From Seohaeicola_A nanhaiensis (GTDB lineage: Bacteria > Pseudomonadota > Alphaproteobacteria > Rhodobacterales > Rhodobacteraceae): 64,000 nucleotides of DNA. The stretch is taken from positions 124,001 through 188,000 of the forward strand of contig NZ_JBHSGI010000033.1 of NCBI RefSeq assembly GCF_042654245.1, in the 5' to 3' direction. The number at the start of each line of letters is the position of its first letter. Position 1 is the stretch's first letter. A model generated the notes under the pieces. It was not told where the DNA came from, searched no databases, and was given only the letters and a program-made list of their open reading frames with translations. The position numbers and the translations under genes are program-made. Shown one piece after another: positions 8,646 to 16,332 of the stretch.

Positions 8646-9326
8646 TTACGCGCCCAGGAGGTTCAGCAGCGCGGCGGCCGCAGCCTGTTCGGCCTGGCGT
8701 TTGGAGGTCGCCGAGGCGCGCGCCTCGGTGCCATCGGCGAGGCGGGCGGCGATGACGAAGACCGGCGCGTGATCGGGGCCGGTGCGCGAGACGGCCTCGT
8801 AGGTCGGCGGGGTCTGGCCGCGGGCCTGAAGCCATTCCTGCAGGACGGTCTTGGAATCGCGGGCGTCGGCCTCGACGCTGGCGATGCGGGCGCCCCAGAG
8901 TCGCAGGATCATCCTGCGGGCGGGTTCCATTCCGCCGTCGCGGTAGACGGCGGCGATCACCGCCTCCATTGCGTCTCCCAGCAGGGCGATCTTGCGCCGG
9001 CCGCCCGACATCATTTCGGACCGGCCGAGTTTCAGCACGGCACCGACATCGACCTCGCGCGCGACTTCGGCGCAGGTTTCCTTGCGCACCAGCGCGTTGA
9101 AGCGCGGGGCGAGCTGGCCTTCGGTGGCGGACTTGTCGTGGTCGAGCAGGGCGTCGGCCATCACCAGCCCCAGCACCCGGTCGCCAAGGAATTCGAGGCG
9201 CTGGTTGTCGGTGCGGGTAGCGGAGGAGACCGAGCCGTGGGTCAGCGCGCGGACCAGAAGCTCGGGCCGCTGGAACTGATAGCCCAGTCGCTGTTCGAAT
9301 GCGCGCATGTCGGCGGATAGTTTCAT
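8646..9326 (-). CDS. rnc: Ribonuclease III
   Basis: Cleaves double-stranded RNA, processing rRNA precursors and structured mRNAs. The endonuclease domain has the signature QRLEFLGDRVLGLVMADALL and the second acidic cluster LLGDAMEAVIAAVY. The dsRNA-binding domain runs from DSKTVLQEWLQARGQ to AEQAAAAALLNLL. Length is 226 aa with the start at 9326, whose ATG overlaps the stop of the upstream signal peptidase gene (ATGA). era, which usually follows rnc, is not here; instead rnc faces the rsh operon. Confidence 0.96.
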   Translation of the reverse strand: MKLSADMRAFEQRLGYQFQRPELLVRALTHGSVSSATRTDNQRLEFLGDRVLGLVMADALLDHDKSATEGQLAPRFNALVRKETCAEVAREVDVGAVLKLGRSEMMSGGRRKIALLGDAMEAVIAAVYRDGGMEPARRMILRLWGARIASVEADARDSKTVLQEWLQARGQTPPTYEAVSRTGPDHAPVFVIAARLADGTEARASATSKRQAEQAAAAALLNLLGA

Positions 9327-10432
9327 TGCACCCTCCGGAAGAAGCGGTCGCCGCGCAGGGCGGTCAGGTTGAACCACGGGCCGTCCGAGACGGACCAGGC
9401 GACCAGCGCGGCGCGGCCGATCAGGGCCTCGGCGGGCACGAAGCCGAGCCCGCCGCCCGACTGGGGGATCCGGCTGTCGCTGGAATTGTCGCGGTTGTCT
9501 CCCAGCAGGAACAGGTGGCCGGCGGGTACGTCATAGGGGGCGGTGTCGTCGAACAGCTGGGTGCCGGTGTCGAGTACGTGGATCAGGCGGCCTTCGGGCA
9601 GGCGTTCGGCCAGCAGCATCTTGTCGCAGGGCTGGCCGGCGGCGACGGGTGCATTGGCGCAGAGCGGCATGGAGCCCCAGCGGCGTTGCATCGGTTCGGA
9701 GAAGGTTCCAAGCGGTTCGGCCGGAAGGGCGGCGCCGTCGATATTCACCACGCCGCCGGTCAGTTGCAGGTCTTCTCCGGGCAGGCCGATCAGCCGTTTG
9801 ACATAGGCGGCGCCGGTCACCGGGTGGCGGAAGACCAGAACGTCGCCACGGTCCGGGAGCTGCGTGCCGAACCGGTCGCCGGGACCGCAGAGGCCGAAGC
9901 AGGGCCAGCCGTAGGCGAGCGTGTCGGCCAGCATGTAGTCACCCGGGAGCAGGCCGGGTTCCATGCTGTTGGAGGGGATGGTGAAGGGTTCGTAGCGGGC
10001 GACGACGGCGAGGAGCAGAAGTGTCAGCACGAATGCGGCGCGGCTGGAGCGCGGGTTCGCGGTGTCCCGCGCGGCCTTGTCCCGGCTGCGGGCGAACATC
10101 AGCCAGAGCGTCATGATGGCGCCCAAGCCGGGGATCAGCGAGATCAGCACGACCCAGCCGGAGTGGCCCAGATCGTGCAGGCGCCGCACCATCAGCGCGG
10201 GCCAGGGCACCCAGACCAGCACCAGGAGGACGCGGGCATAGGGATAGGTCACGCCGCGCGCGGAGAGGTGAGTGTCGAGCAAGACCAGCGCGCCTGTCGC
10301 CAGGAGGGCGGCGAGCAGGAACCAGTTCAGCTCGGGCCGGGTGGCCCGGCCGTGGAAGTCGAAGGCCAGACGCAGGGCGCGGCGCAGTGCCGTCAGCGGG
10401 CCTGCGGCCGGACGCCGGCGCCTTGCGGTCAT
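9323..10432 (-). CDS. lepB: Signal peptidase I fused to an N-terminal DUF805-like membrane domain
   Basis: A 369-residue protein in two parts. Residues about 20-118 form a membrane domain resembling DUF805: FDFHGRATRPELNWF, then MVRRLHDLGHSGWVVLISLI, then a hydrophobic PGLGAIMTLW segment. After a polar linker and a new membrane anchor (about 132-147), residues 150-369 form a complete type I signal peptidase. The catalytic Ser156 lies in IPSNSMEPGLLPGD, Lys212 in AAYVKRLIGLPGE, and the conserved GDNRDNSSDSR is present. All catalytic residues are intact, so it should be active. The ATG overlaps the stop of the canonical lepB upstream by 4 bases. The fusion and the tandem arrangement suggest a specialised peptidase, which is inference. 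Confidence 0.9.
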   Translation of the reverse strand: MTARRRRPAAGPLTALRRALRLAFDFHGRATRPELNWFLLAALLATGALVLLDTHLSARGVTYPYARVLLVLVWVPWPALMVRRLHDLGHSGWVVLISLIPGLGAIMTLWLMFARSRDKAARDTANPRSSRAAFVLTLLLLAVVARYEPFTIPSNSMEPGLLPGDYMLADTLAYGWPCFGLCGPGDRFGTQLPDRGDVLVFRHPVTGAAYVKRLIGLPGEDLQLTGGVVNIDGAALPAEPLGTFSEPMQRRWGSMPLCANAPVAAGQPCDKMLLAERLPEGRLIHVLDTGTQLFDDTAPYDVPAGHLFLLGDNRDNSSDSRIPQSGGGLGFVPAEALIGRAALVAWSVSDGPWFNLTALRGDRFFRRVQ

Positions 10433-11244
10433 CGGATCGCTTTGAAGAACCTGTCGCTGCGCCATGTCCAGAAATACAGCATCGAGCGACCGGCGGAGGA
10501 GAACATGATGCGGTCGGCGCGGCCGATCAGGTTTTCGTAGGGCACGAAGCCGACGCCGCCCGCGGTCTGCGCCACGCGGCTGTCGGTCGAATTGTCGCGG
10601 TTGTCGCCCATGAAGAAGTAATGCTTGTCCGGCACCACGAAGACACCCGTGTTGTCCAGCGACTGGGTGCCGACGTTCAGGATCTCATGGGTCACGCCGC
10701 CCGGCAGCGTTTCGATGAAGCGCTCTTTCTCGCAGATCGCACCCAGCCCGACCGCGCCATTGGCGCAGATCGGCGTGGAGCCCTGCGGGCCCTGGCGTTC
10801 CATCACCTCGTCGAAGGTGCCGTCCGCTTTTATCTCAACCGGGACGTCATTGATGATCAGCCGCCCGTCGGTGACCTGGATGCGGTCGCCGGGCAGGCCG
10901 ATCAGCCGCTTGATGAAGTCGTCGCCGGTGACCGGGTGGCGGAACACGACGACATCGCCGCGCTTGGGCTCGCTGCCCAGAATGCGGGAATTATCCGAGC
11001 GCATCCAGCCGCAGAGATCGGCGGCGTCGATGCCGACGAAGGGAATGCTGGGGCAGGAGGCGTAGGAGTAGCCGTAGCTCATCTTGTTGACGAAGACGAA
11101 ATCGCCGATCAGCAGCGTTTCCTTCATCGAGCCGGAGGGGATCCAGAAGGGCTGGAAGAAGATCGTGCGGAACAGACCGGCGATCAAAAGGGCATAGACG
11201 ATGGTCTTGATCGTTTCGACAACACCGTTGCGCACTTCGCCCAT
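10429..11244 (-). CDS. lepB: Signal peptidase I, canonical copy
   Basis: Removes signal peptides from exported proteins at the periplasmic face of the inner membrane. Its 271 aa have one N-terminal membrane anchor, FWIPSGSMKETLLIGD with catalytic Ser39, DDFIKRLIGLPGD with Lys112, and GDNRDNSTDSR. It has a Cys-containing insert (YASCPSIPFVGIDAADLCGW) common in alphaproteobacterial SPases. It lies 80 bases downstream of acpS and overlaps the DUF805-fused copy by ATGA. The C-terminal ends of the two proteins are similar (LYFWTWRSDRFFKAIR here, LTALRGDRFFRRVQ there), which supports an old tandem duplication. Confidence 0.95.
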   Translation of the reverse strand: MGEVRNGVVETIKTIVYALLIAGLFRTIFFQPFWIPSGSMKETLLIGDFVFVNKMSYGYSYASCPSIPFVGIDAADLCGWMRSDNSRILGSEPKRGDVVVFRHPVTGDDFIKRLIGLPGDRIQVTDGRLIINDVPVEIKADGTFDEVMERQGPQGSTPICANGAVGLGAICEKERFIETLPGGVTHEILNVGTQSLDNTGVFVVPDKHYFFMGDNRDNSTDSRVAQTAGGVGFVPYENLIGRADRIMFSSAGRSMLYFWTWRSDRFFKAIR

Positions 11245-11324
11245 GACCTGCCCTTTTCTTAGGTATCCTGCCTGCGCGCTTCATGCGACCGGGGGCGCGT
11301 GAAGTCAAGTTGCGCCGGTTGCCC

Positions 11325-11732
11325 TTACCGGTCGGGCAGCGGGCGCGCCTCGATCACCACCATCGCCTGGGCCCAGGGGTGATCGTCGGTGAGGGTGACA
11401 TGCACGATGGCCTCGTGTCCCGGGGGGGTCATGGCGTCGAGCCGTTCGCGCGCCCAGCCCGTCAGGTGCATGACGGGCTGGCCGGTGCGCAGGTTGGTCA
11501 CGGCCATGTCCTTCCAGGCGATGCCCATGCGCAGGCCGGTGCCGAGCGCCTTGGAGCAGGCCTCTTTCGCGGCCCAGCGCTTGGCGTAGGTGCCGGCGGT
11601 GTCGCGGCGGCGTTCGGCCTTGCGCTGTTCGATGTCGGTGAACACGCGGTTGCGGAAGCGGTCGCCGAAGCGGTCGAGGACGCCCTGAATGCGGTCGATA
11701 TTGGCCAGATCGGTGCCGATGCCCAGAATCAC
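11325..11732 (-). CDS. acpS: Holo-[acyl-carrier-protein] synthase
   Basis: Transfers 4'-phosphopantetheine from CoA to acyl carrier protein. MILGIGTDLANIDRIQ carries the conserved Asp, and KRWAAKEACSKALG the conserved Lys-Glu motif. At 135 aa it has normal length. The start is a GTG at 11732, where the conserved N-terminus begins; the frame is open far upstream, but that stretch overlaps the LysE gene and is not coding. It lies 11 bases after the LysE gene. Confidence 0.95.
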   Translation of the reverse strand: MILGIGTDLANIDRIQGVLDRFGDRFRNRVFTDIEQRKAERRRDTAGTYAKRWAAKEACSKALGTGLRMGIAWKDMAVTNLRTGQPVMHLTGWARERLDAMTPPGHEAIVHVTLTDDHPWAQAMVVIEARPLPDR

Positions 11733-11743
11733 GAGTGCAGTCC

Positions 11744-12379
11744 TCAGCGGGCCAGGGCCGAGCGGATCAGCCCGAAGCCTGCGGCGGCGAAGAGACCGGC
11801 GACGACGCCGTCGACCCAGCGGCGCACGCGGCGGTAGCCGGCCATCATGCGGGGGCGCGAGAAGAGCACGGCCCAGGTCATGGCGTTCAGGGTGCCGATC
11901 ATGGCGCACATCACCGTGGCGACCGCAACCGCGCCGATGCCCTGCTCGGCGCCCATGCCGACCGAGAGGGCGGCCATCCAAGCGAAGACTGCCTTGGGGT
12001 TGGAAAGGTTGAGCAGGATGCCGCGCAGGAACCAGCGGCCGGGCGGAATGTCGGGCGTCTGCATCGGGCCGGGCCGCAGCGCGGCGCGGCCGGTCTGCCA
12101 GGCGAGCCAGAGCAGGTAGGCGCCACCTGCGAGTTTCAGCACCATCAGCGCCATCAGCGAGCCTTGCAGGACCGCGCCCAGCCCGAAGGCGGCCAGCACC
12201 CCCCAGAAGGCGAGGCCGAGCGACAGCCCGGCGGCGAAGGTCAGGGCTGTCGGCAGGCCGCGGGTCAGGGCGACGCTGGCGGTGGCGAGGTTCGCCGGCC
12301 CCGGCGAGGAGGCGACCACGACGAAGGCCGCGGCGATTGCGCCGAGGTTGGTGAGATCAAGTCCGGTTCCGCCAATCAT
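11744..12379 (-). CDS. LysE/RhtB-family exporter inserted in the pdxJ-acpS block
   Basis: A 211-residue inner-membrane translocator. Family motifs are ASSPGPANLATASVALTRG in the first half and GILLNLSNPKAVFAWMAAL in the second, with about six membrane helices. The substrate is unknown. It sits between pdxJ (73 bases upstream) and acpS (11 bases downstream), two genes that are usually direct neighbours in this group, so it may be a later insertion into the operon. It is distinct from the LysE protein at 2217-2834. Confidence 0.88.
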   Translation of the reverse strand: MIGGTGLDLTNLGAIAAAFVVVASSPGPANLATASVALTRGLPTALTFAAGLSLGLAFWGVLAAFGLGAVLQGSLMALMVLKLAGGAYLLWLAWQTGRAALRPGPMQTPDIPPGRWFLRGILLNLSNPKAVFAWMAALSVGMGAEQGIGAVAVATVMCAMIGTLNAMTWAVLFSRPRMMAGYRRVRRWVDGVVAGLFAAAGFGLIRSALAR

Positions 12380-12452
12380 GTCCGTCGCTCCGAGTGTCCT
12401 GTGGATGGTATAGGCGCGCGGCGCGCGGCCACCAATCCCTTTCACGCCGGCT

Positions 12453-13202
12453 TCAGGCCCGCGCCTCGTCCATCAGGCGGCGCATTTCGGCGATGGCCGG
12501 GGTCAGGCCGCGGAAGATTGCCTCGCCGATCAGGAAGTGCCCGATGTTCAGCTCGCGCACCTCGGGGAAGGCGGCGACCGGCTGGACCGTGTCATAGGTC
12601 AGGCCGTGGCCGGCGTGGACCTCGAGCCCGAGGGAATGGGCAAAGGTGGACATGTCGCGCAGGCGGGCGAGTTCGGCGTCCCGTTCGGCGAAATGGCCCT
12701 CGGCGTGGGCGTCGCAATAGGCGCCGGTGTGCAGTTCGATGACCTCGGCCCCGATGCGGTGCGCGGCCTCGATCTGGCGCTGGTCAGCGGCGATGAAGAT
12801 CGATACACGGCAGCCGGCCTCGCGCAGGGGGGCGATGAAATGGGCGAGTTTGTTTTCCTCGCGCGCGACTTCGAGGCCGCCCTCGGTGGTGCGTTCCTCG
12901 CGTTTTTCGGGGACGATGCAGACGGCGTGCGGCTTGTGGCGCAGGGCGATGGCCTGCATTTCGGAAGTGGCCGCCATCTCGAAGTTGAGCGGGATGGTCA
13001 GCACCTCCATCAGCCCGTCGATATCGGCGTCGGAGATGTGGCGGCGGTCTTCGCGCAGGTGGGCGGTGATGCCGTCGGCGCCGGCCTCCTGCGCCAGTTT
13101 GGCTGCGCGCAGCGGGTCGGGATAGGCGCCGCCGCGGGCGTTGCGCACGGTGGCGACGTGGTCGATGTTCACGCCAAGGCGCAGGGGATGGGGGAACGAC
13201 AC
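12453..13202 (-). CDS. pdxJ: Pyridoxine 5'-phosphate synthase
   Basis: Closes the pyridine ring of vitamin B6 from 1-deoxyxylulose 5-phosphate and 3-amino-2-oxopropyl phosphate. Motifs: LRLGVNIDHVATVRNARGG at the N-terminus, DGITAHLREDRRHI, FEMAATSEM, IELHTGAYCDA, HAGHGLTYDTV, and ELNIGHFLIGEAIFRGL at the C-terminus. I choose the GTG at 13202 (249 aa) because AAGGAG lies just before it; the frame also opens at a TTG 15 bases upstream, but that codon overlaps the ribosome binding site. Confidence 0.96.
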   Translation of the reverse strand: MSFPHPLRLGVNIDHVATVRNARGGAYPDPLRAAKLAQEAGADGITAHLREDRRHISDADIDGLMEVLTIPLNFEMAATSEMQAIALRHKPHAVCIVPEKREERTTEGGLEVAREENKLAHFIAPLREAGCRVSIFIAADQRQIEAAHRIGAEVIELHTGAYCDAHAEGHFAERDAELARLRDMSTFAHSLGLEVHAGHGLTYDTVQPVAAFPEVRELNIGHFLIGEAIFRGLTPAIAEMRRLMDEARA

Positions 13203-13281
13203 GGGCGACTCCTTCAAGGCGGCTTTGCCCGGAAGCTAGACGATTGCGCAGCGGACGCAATCCGGTCGGTCGGTTCTGGCC

Positions 13282-13629
13282 TTAGCGGGGCAGGTAGGCC
13301 ACGGGCGCGCCGGGGTCGCGGTAGAAGTCGAGCGGCGCGGCGTCATGCGCGTGGGTGAGGCGCTTGAACTCGAACCGCATTTCTTCGCCCTCGGCCTCGG
13401 AGGCGACGATCAGGCATTGCGACAGGTGGTTCGCCCCGTCGTAGAGATCGACCAGGCCGCGCAGATGCGGGGCGTCGGCGGTGGCAACGGAAAAGCCGTT
13501 CTTCCAGAGCGCGAGCACGGGATAGATGTCGTCGCCCACATGCACCCGCAGGCGGCTGGCCTTGCGCAGGGCCGCGATGCGGGCCGCTTCCATGCCTTCG
13601 CGTACTTCCTTGGACAAAAACGTGGTCAT
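13282..13629 (-). CDS. Conserved-looking hypothetical protein, 115 aa
   Basis: A 115-residue soluble protein I cannot name. It begins with a basic helix (MTTFLSKEVREGMEAARIA, then ALRKASRLRV) and continues as a small mixed alpha/beta domain ending DFYRDPGAPVAYLPR. A GGGGGAG ribosome binding site stands before the ATG. It has no cysteines apart from one at about residue 72, and no membrane segment. The gene is monocistronic and diverges from the glutathionyl-hydroquinone reductase gene across about 217 bases. Codon use matches its neighbours, so it looks like a resident gene. Confidence 0.75.
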   Translation of the reverse strand: MTTFLSKEVREGMEAARIAALRKASRLRVHVGDDIYPVLALWKNGFSVATADAPHLRGLVDLYDGANHLSQCLIVASEAEGEEMRFEFKRLTHAHDAAPLDFYRDPGAPVAYLPR

Positions 13630-13846
13630 CGCACAGCACTCCCCCAAGCCCCGATTCAGAAGGATGAACCAGGCGAGGTCAAAATCAAGCTTTCAGTTAG
13701 CGACATATTGTTTCGGAAACATGACGGCTGACGAATTTGGCGTGGCGATTGTGCGTCTGAGCAGGGTCGATGCGCGCCCCTGCCGGTGGGTCGGGGCGCG
13801 AATTGCCCTATGTTGTAAGGGGAAACCGAATTGAGGAATGGATGAC

Positions 13847-14821
13847 ATGGGACTTCTGGTCGACGGCAAATGGCAGGACAAATGGTATGACACCAAATCG
13901 ACCGGCGGAGAGTTCAAACGGTCCGAAGCGCATTTCCGCAACTGGGTGACGGCCGATGGCAGCCCCGGCCCGTCGGGCGAGGGCGGCTTCAAGGCCGAAT
14001 CGGGGCGATATCATCTGTACGTCTCCTATGCCTGTCCCTGGGCGCACCGGACGCTGATCTTTCGCGCGCTGAAGGGGCTGGCGCCGCATATCTCGGTGAG
14101 TGTGGTGCATCCCGAGATGCTGGAACACGGCTGGACCTTCGACACCGATTTCGACGGCGCAACGGGGGACGACCTGTTCGGGCTGGACTATCTCTATCAG
14201 GTCTATCTGCGCGACATGCCGGACATGACCGGCCGGGTGACCGTGCCGGTGTTGTGGGACAAGGCACAGGGCAAGATCGTGTCGAACGAAAGCTCCGAGA
14301 TCATCCGCATGTTCAACTCGGCCTTTGACGGCATCGCCGGGGACACGCAGGATTTCTGGCCTGTCGCGCTGCGCCCGGCGATCGAGCCGATCAATTCGCG
14401 CATCTACGACACGGTGAATAACGGGGTCTACAAGGCAGGGTTCGCGACCTCGCAGGACGCCTACGACAAGGCGGTCGTTCCGCTGTTCGAGACGCTGGAT
14501 TGGCTGGAAGAGCATCTCGCCGAGAACCGCTATTTGATGGGCGATGCGCTGACAGAGGCGGATTGGCGGTTGTTCACCACGCTGATCCGCTTCGATCCGG
14601 TGTATCACACGCATTTCAAATGCAACCGGCGGCGGATTGTCGATTATCCGAACCTGTGGGGGTATACACGCGAGCTGTATCAGTGGCCGGGAGTCTCCGA
14701 GACGGTCCACCTGGATCATATCGTGCGGCATTATCATTACAGCCACGACAACATTAACCCGAACCGGATCATTCCGATCAATCCGGTGCTGGACTACGAC
14801 GCCCCGCACGGGCGGGGTTAG
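13847..14821 (+). CDS. Glutathionyl-hydroquinone reductase, GST superfamily (YqjG/Ecm4-like)
   Basis: Reduces glutathionyl-hydroquinones to hydroquinones with glutathione. The thioredoxin-fold part carries the catalytic Cys63 in VSYACPWAHRTLIFRALKGL, the hallmark of this family (omega-like GSTs have CPFA instead). The helical GST C-terminal domain includes LMGDALTEADWRLFTTLIRF and NLWGYTRELYQWPGVSETV. The start at 13847 lies 9 bases after GAGGA and gives 324 aa, typical for the family. Its stop overlaps the stop of the convergent receiver gene by 4 bases. Confidence 0.93.
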   Translation: MGLLVDGKWQDKWYDTKSTGGEFKRSEAHFRNWVTADGSPGPSGEGGFKAESGRYHLYVSYACPWAHRTLIFRALKGLAPHISVSVVHPEMLEHGWTFDTDFDGATGDDLFGLDYLYQVYLRDMPDMTGRVTVPVLWDKAQGKIVSNESSEIIRMFNSAFDGIAGDTQDFWPVALRPAIEPINSRIYDTVNNGVYKAGFATSQDAYDKAVVPLFETLDWLEEHLAENRYLMGDALTEADWRLFTTLIRFDPVYHTHFKCNRRRIVDYPNLWGYTRELYQWPGVSETVHLDHIVRHYHYSHDNINPNRIIPINPVLDYDAPHGRG

Positions 14822-15180
14822 TGGGGCAGGGCGTAATGCTCGACCATTGCCGCCAGATCTTCGGGCGGCGTCGCGCTCTGGACATAGGCGCAGGCGTTCG
14901 ACGAATGGGCGAAGATCGAGCCGTCCGAGAAGAAGGTGGTGTTGGTGACGAAGATCACCCGCATTTCGGGGCGGCGGTAATTTGCAAAGTCGGAGACCGC
15001 CAGCGCGCTGCCCTCTTCCAGCACAAGGTCGAGCACCATGATCTGGAAGTTGTCGCTGCGCAGGGCGGCGATAGCTTCTTCCTGACCGTGGGCCAGAGTG
15101 ACTATGGCGCCCTGGCGCTGGAGGTGGCGCTTCCATACCAGTCCGAGTTCGCGCCTGCTTTCGACGATGAGGATATGCAT
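14818..15180 (-). CDS. Stand-alone receiver-domain protein, degenerate
   Basis: A 120-residue CheY-like receiver with no output domain. The phosphoacceptor position is kept (Asp51, in IMVLDLVLEEG), but the acidic pocket has only Glu7 (LIVESRREL) in place of two acidic residues. The invariant Lys near residue 104 is missing (YVQSATPPEDL instead of a KP motif). It may be a pseudo-receiver that signals without normal phosphorylation, or work as an adaptor. A CtrA-type box lies 77 bases upstream of the start, so cell-cycle or phosphorelay control by CtrA is plausible. Confidence 0.82.
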   Translation of the reverse strand: MHILIVESRRELGLVWKRHLQRQGAIVTLAHGQEEAIAALRSDNFQIMVLDLVLEEGSALAVSDFANYRRPEMRVIFVTNTTFFSDGSIFAHSSNACAYVQSATPPEDLAAMVEHYALPH

Positions 15181-15256
15181 GTTTCTAATCCGGCACCCGC
15201 TGAGGAAGTGAACCATCCCTTAACGGTGGGCGCTTATCCTTGATCCGTCGAAGTCG

Positions 15257-15271
15257 TTAACAAACCGTTAA
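15257..15271. promoter_or_regulatory. CtrA-type binding site TTAA-N7-TTAA
   Basis: The sequence is TTAACAAACCGTTAA, a full match to the TTAA-N7-TTAA box bound by the alphaproteobacterial response regulator CtrA. It stands 77 bases upstream of the receiver gene and 99 bases upstream of the cobalamin gene cobD, in the divergent gap. By content the receiver gene is the more likely target. In a high-GC genome such a site is rare by chance. Confidence 0.6.
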
Positions 15272-15369
15272 TATCGTCGAGCGGGAAGCCTCTCCGGAGA
15301 GGTTGCTTGCGATTCAGGCGCGTTTCCGCTTGAACCGGGCAGATCATGCACTTTGAGGAGGTTGCGATC

Positions 15370-16332
15370 ATGCCCGCAGACCGCACGCCATCTCCCATGC
15401 CGGCCCGCGACCATGGCGGCGGGCTGGATGCCGCCGTGGCGCGCTTTGGCGGAGCGCGCGGCGACTGGCTGGATCTGTCGACCGGGATCAATCCGCGGCC
15501 CTATCCTGTGACCGGCTTTGCCCCATCCGACTGGACCGCGCTGCCCGATGCGCGGGCGCAGGCGCGGTTGGAGGCGGCGGCGCGCGGGTTCTGGCGGGTG
15601 CCGGCGGGGGCGAGTGTGCTGTCCGCACCCGGCGCCTCGGCGCTGATCGCGCGGATGCCGCTGCTGGCCACCGCGGGGCGTGTGCGGATCGAAGGGCCGA
15701 CCTACAACGAACACGCGGCGGCCTTTGCCGGGCAGGGCTGGACCGTTGTCACCGAAGGGGCCGCCGAGGCGCGGGTTCTGGTGCATCCGAACAACCCGGA
15801 CGGGCGGCTGTGGAGTGAGGCGGACGCGGATGCCGCGCTGACCGTGATCGACGAGAGCTTTTGCGACGTGATGCCTGCGCGGTCGCTGGTTCATCTTGCC
15901 GAACGTCCCGGCATCGTCGTGCTGAAGAGTTTCGGCAAGTTCTGGGGTCTGGCCGGGCTGCGCCTGGGCTTTGCCATTGCAAGGCCCGAGACGGTGGCAC
16001 AGCTGGCCGAGATGCTGGGGCCCTGGCCGGTGTCGGGTCCGGCGCTGCGGCTGGGGGCGGCGGCGCTGACCAATCCGGCCTGGGCCGAGGACACGCGGGC
16101 GCGGCTGGCGGCCGACGCGGAGCGGCTGGACGGGCTGATGCAAAGGCAGGGTGCCGAGGTGGTTGGGGGCACGGATCTGTTTCGCCTCTACCGGGTCGGC
16201 AGCGCGCAGGACTGGCAGGACCGGCTGGCCCGCCATCAGGTGTGGACGCGCATCTTTCCCTGGTCGGCGACCCATATCCGCCTTGGCCTGCCCGATGGCG
16301 AGGGCTGGGCGCAGCTGGAACAGGCATTGTGA
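15370..16332 (+). CDS. cobD: Threonine-phosphate decarboxylase, cobalamin pathway (PLP enzyme)
   Basis: A class I/II aminotransferase-fold enzyme that makes (R)-1-aminopropan-2-ol phosphate for the cobalamin side chain; the same family is called CobC in the Pseudomonas denitrificans scheme. Seen: HGGGLDAAVARFGG, WLDLSTGINPRPYP, VHPNNPDGRLW, VIDESFCDV, and the PLP lysine in VLKSFGKFWGLAGLRLG. The start at 15370 is set by GAGGAGG 8 bases upstream, giving 320 aa. Its TGA overlaps the GTG of the next gene, so the two are translationally coupled. I saw no cobalamin riboswitch in the leader. Confidence 0.93.
   Translation: MPADRTPSPMPARDHGGGLDAAVARFGGARGDWLDLSTGINPRPYPVTGFAPSDWTALPDARAQARLEAAARGFWRVPAGASVLSAPGASALIARMPLLATAGRVRIEGPTYNEHAAAFAGQGWTVVTEGAAEARVLVHPNNPDGRLWSEADADAALTVIDESFCDVMPARSLVHLAERPGIVVLKSFGKFWGLAGLRLGFAIARPETVAQLAEMLGPWPVSGPALRLGAAALTNPAWAEDTRARLAADAERLDGLMQRQGAEVVGGTDLFRLYRVGSAQDWQDRLARHQVWTRIFPWSATHIRLGLPDGEGWAQLEQAL

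Noticed and set aside
15181..15369. Cobalamin riboswitch before cobD
   Set aside because: No B12-box-like sequence was recognised in the 189-base leader.
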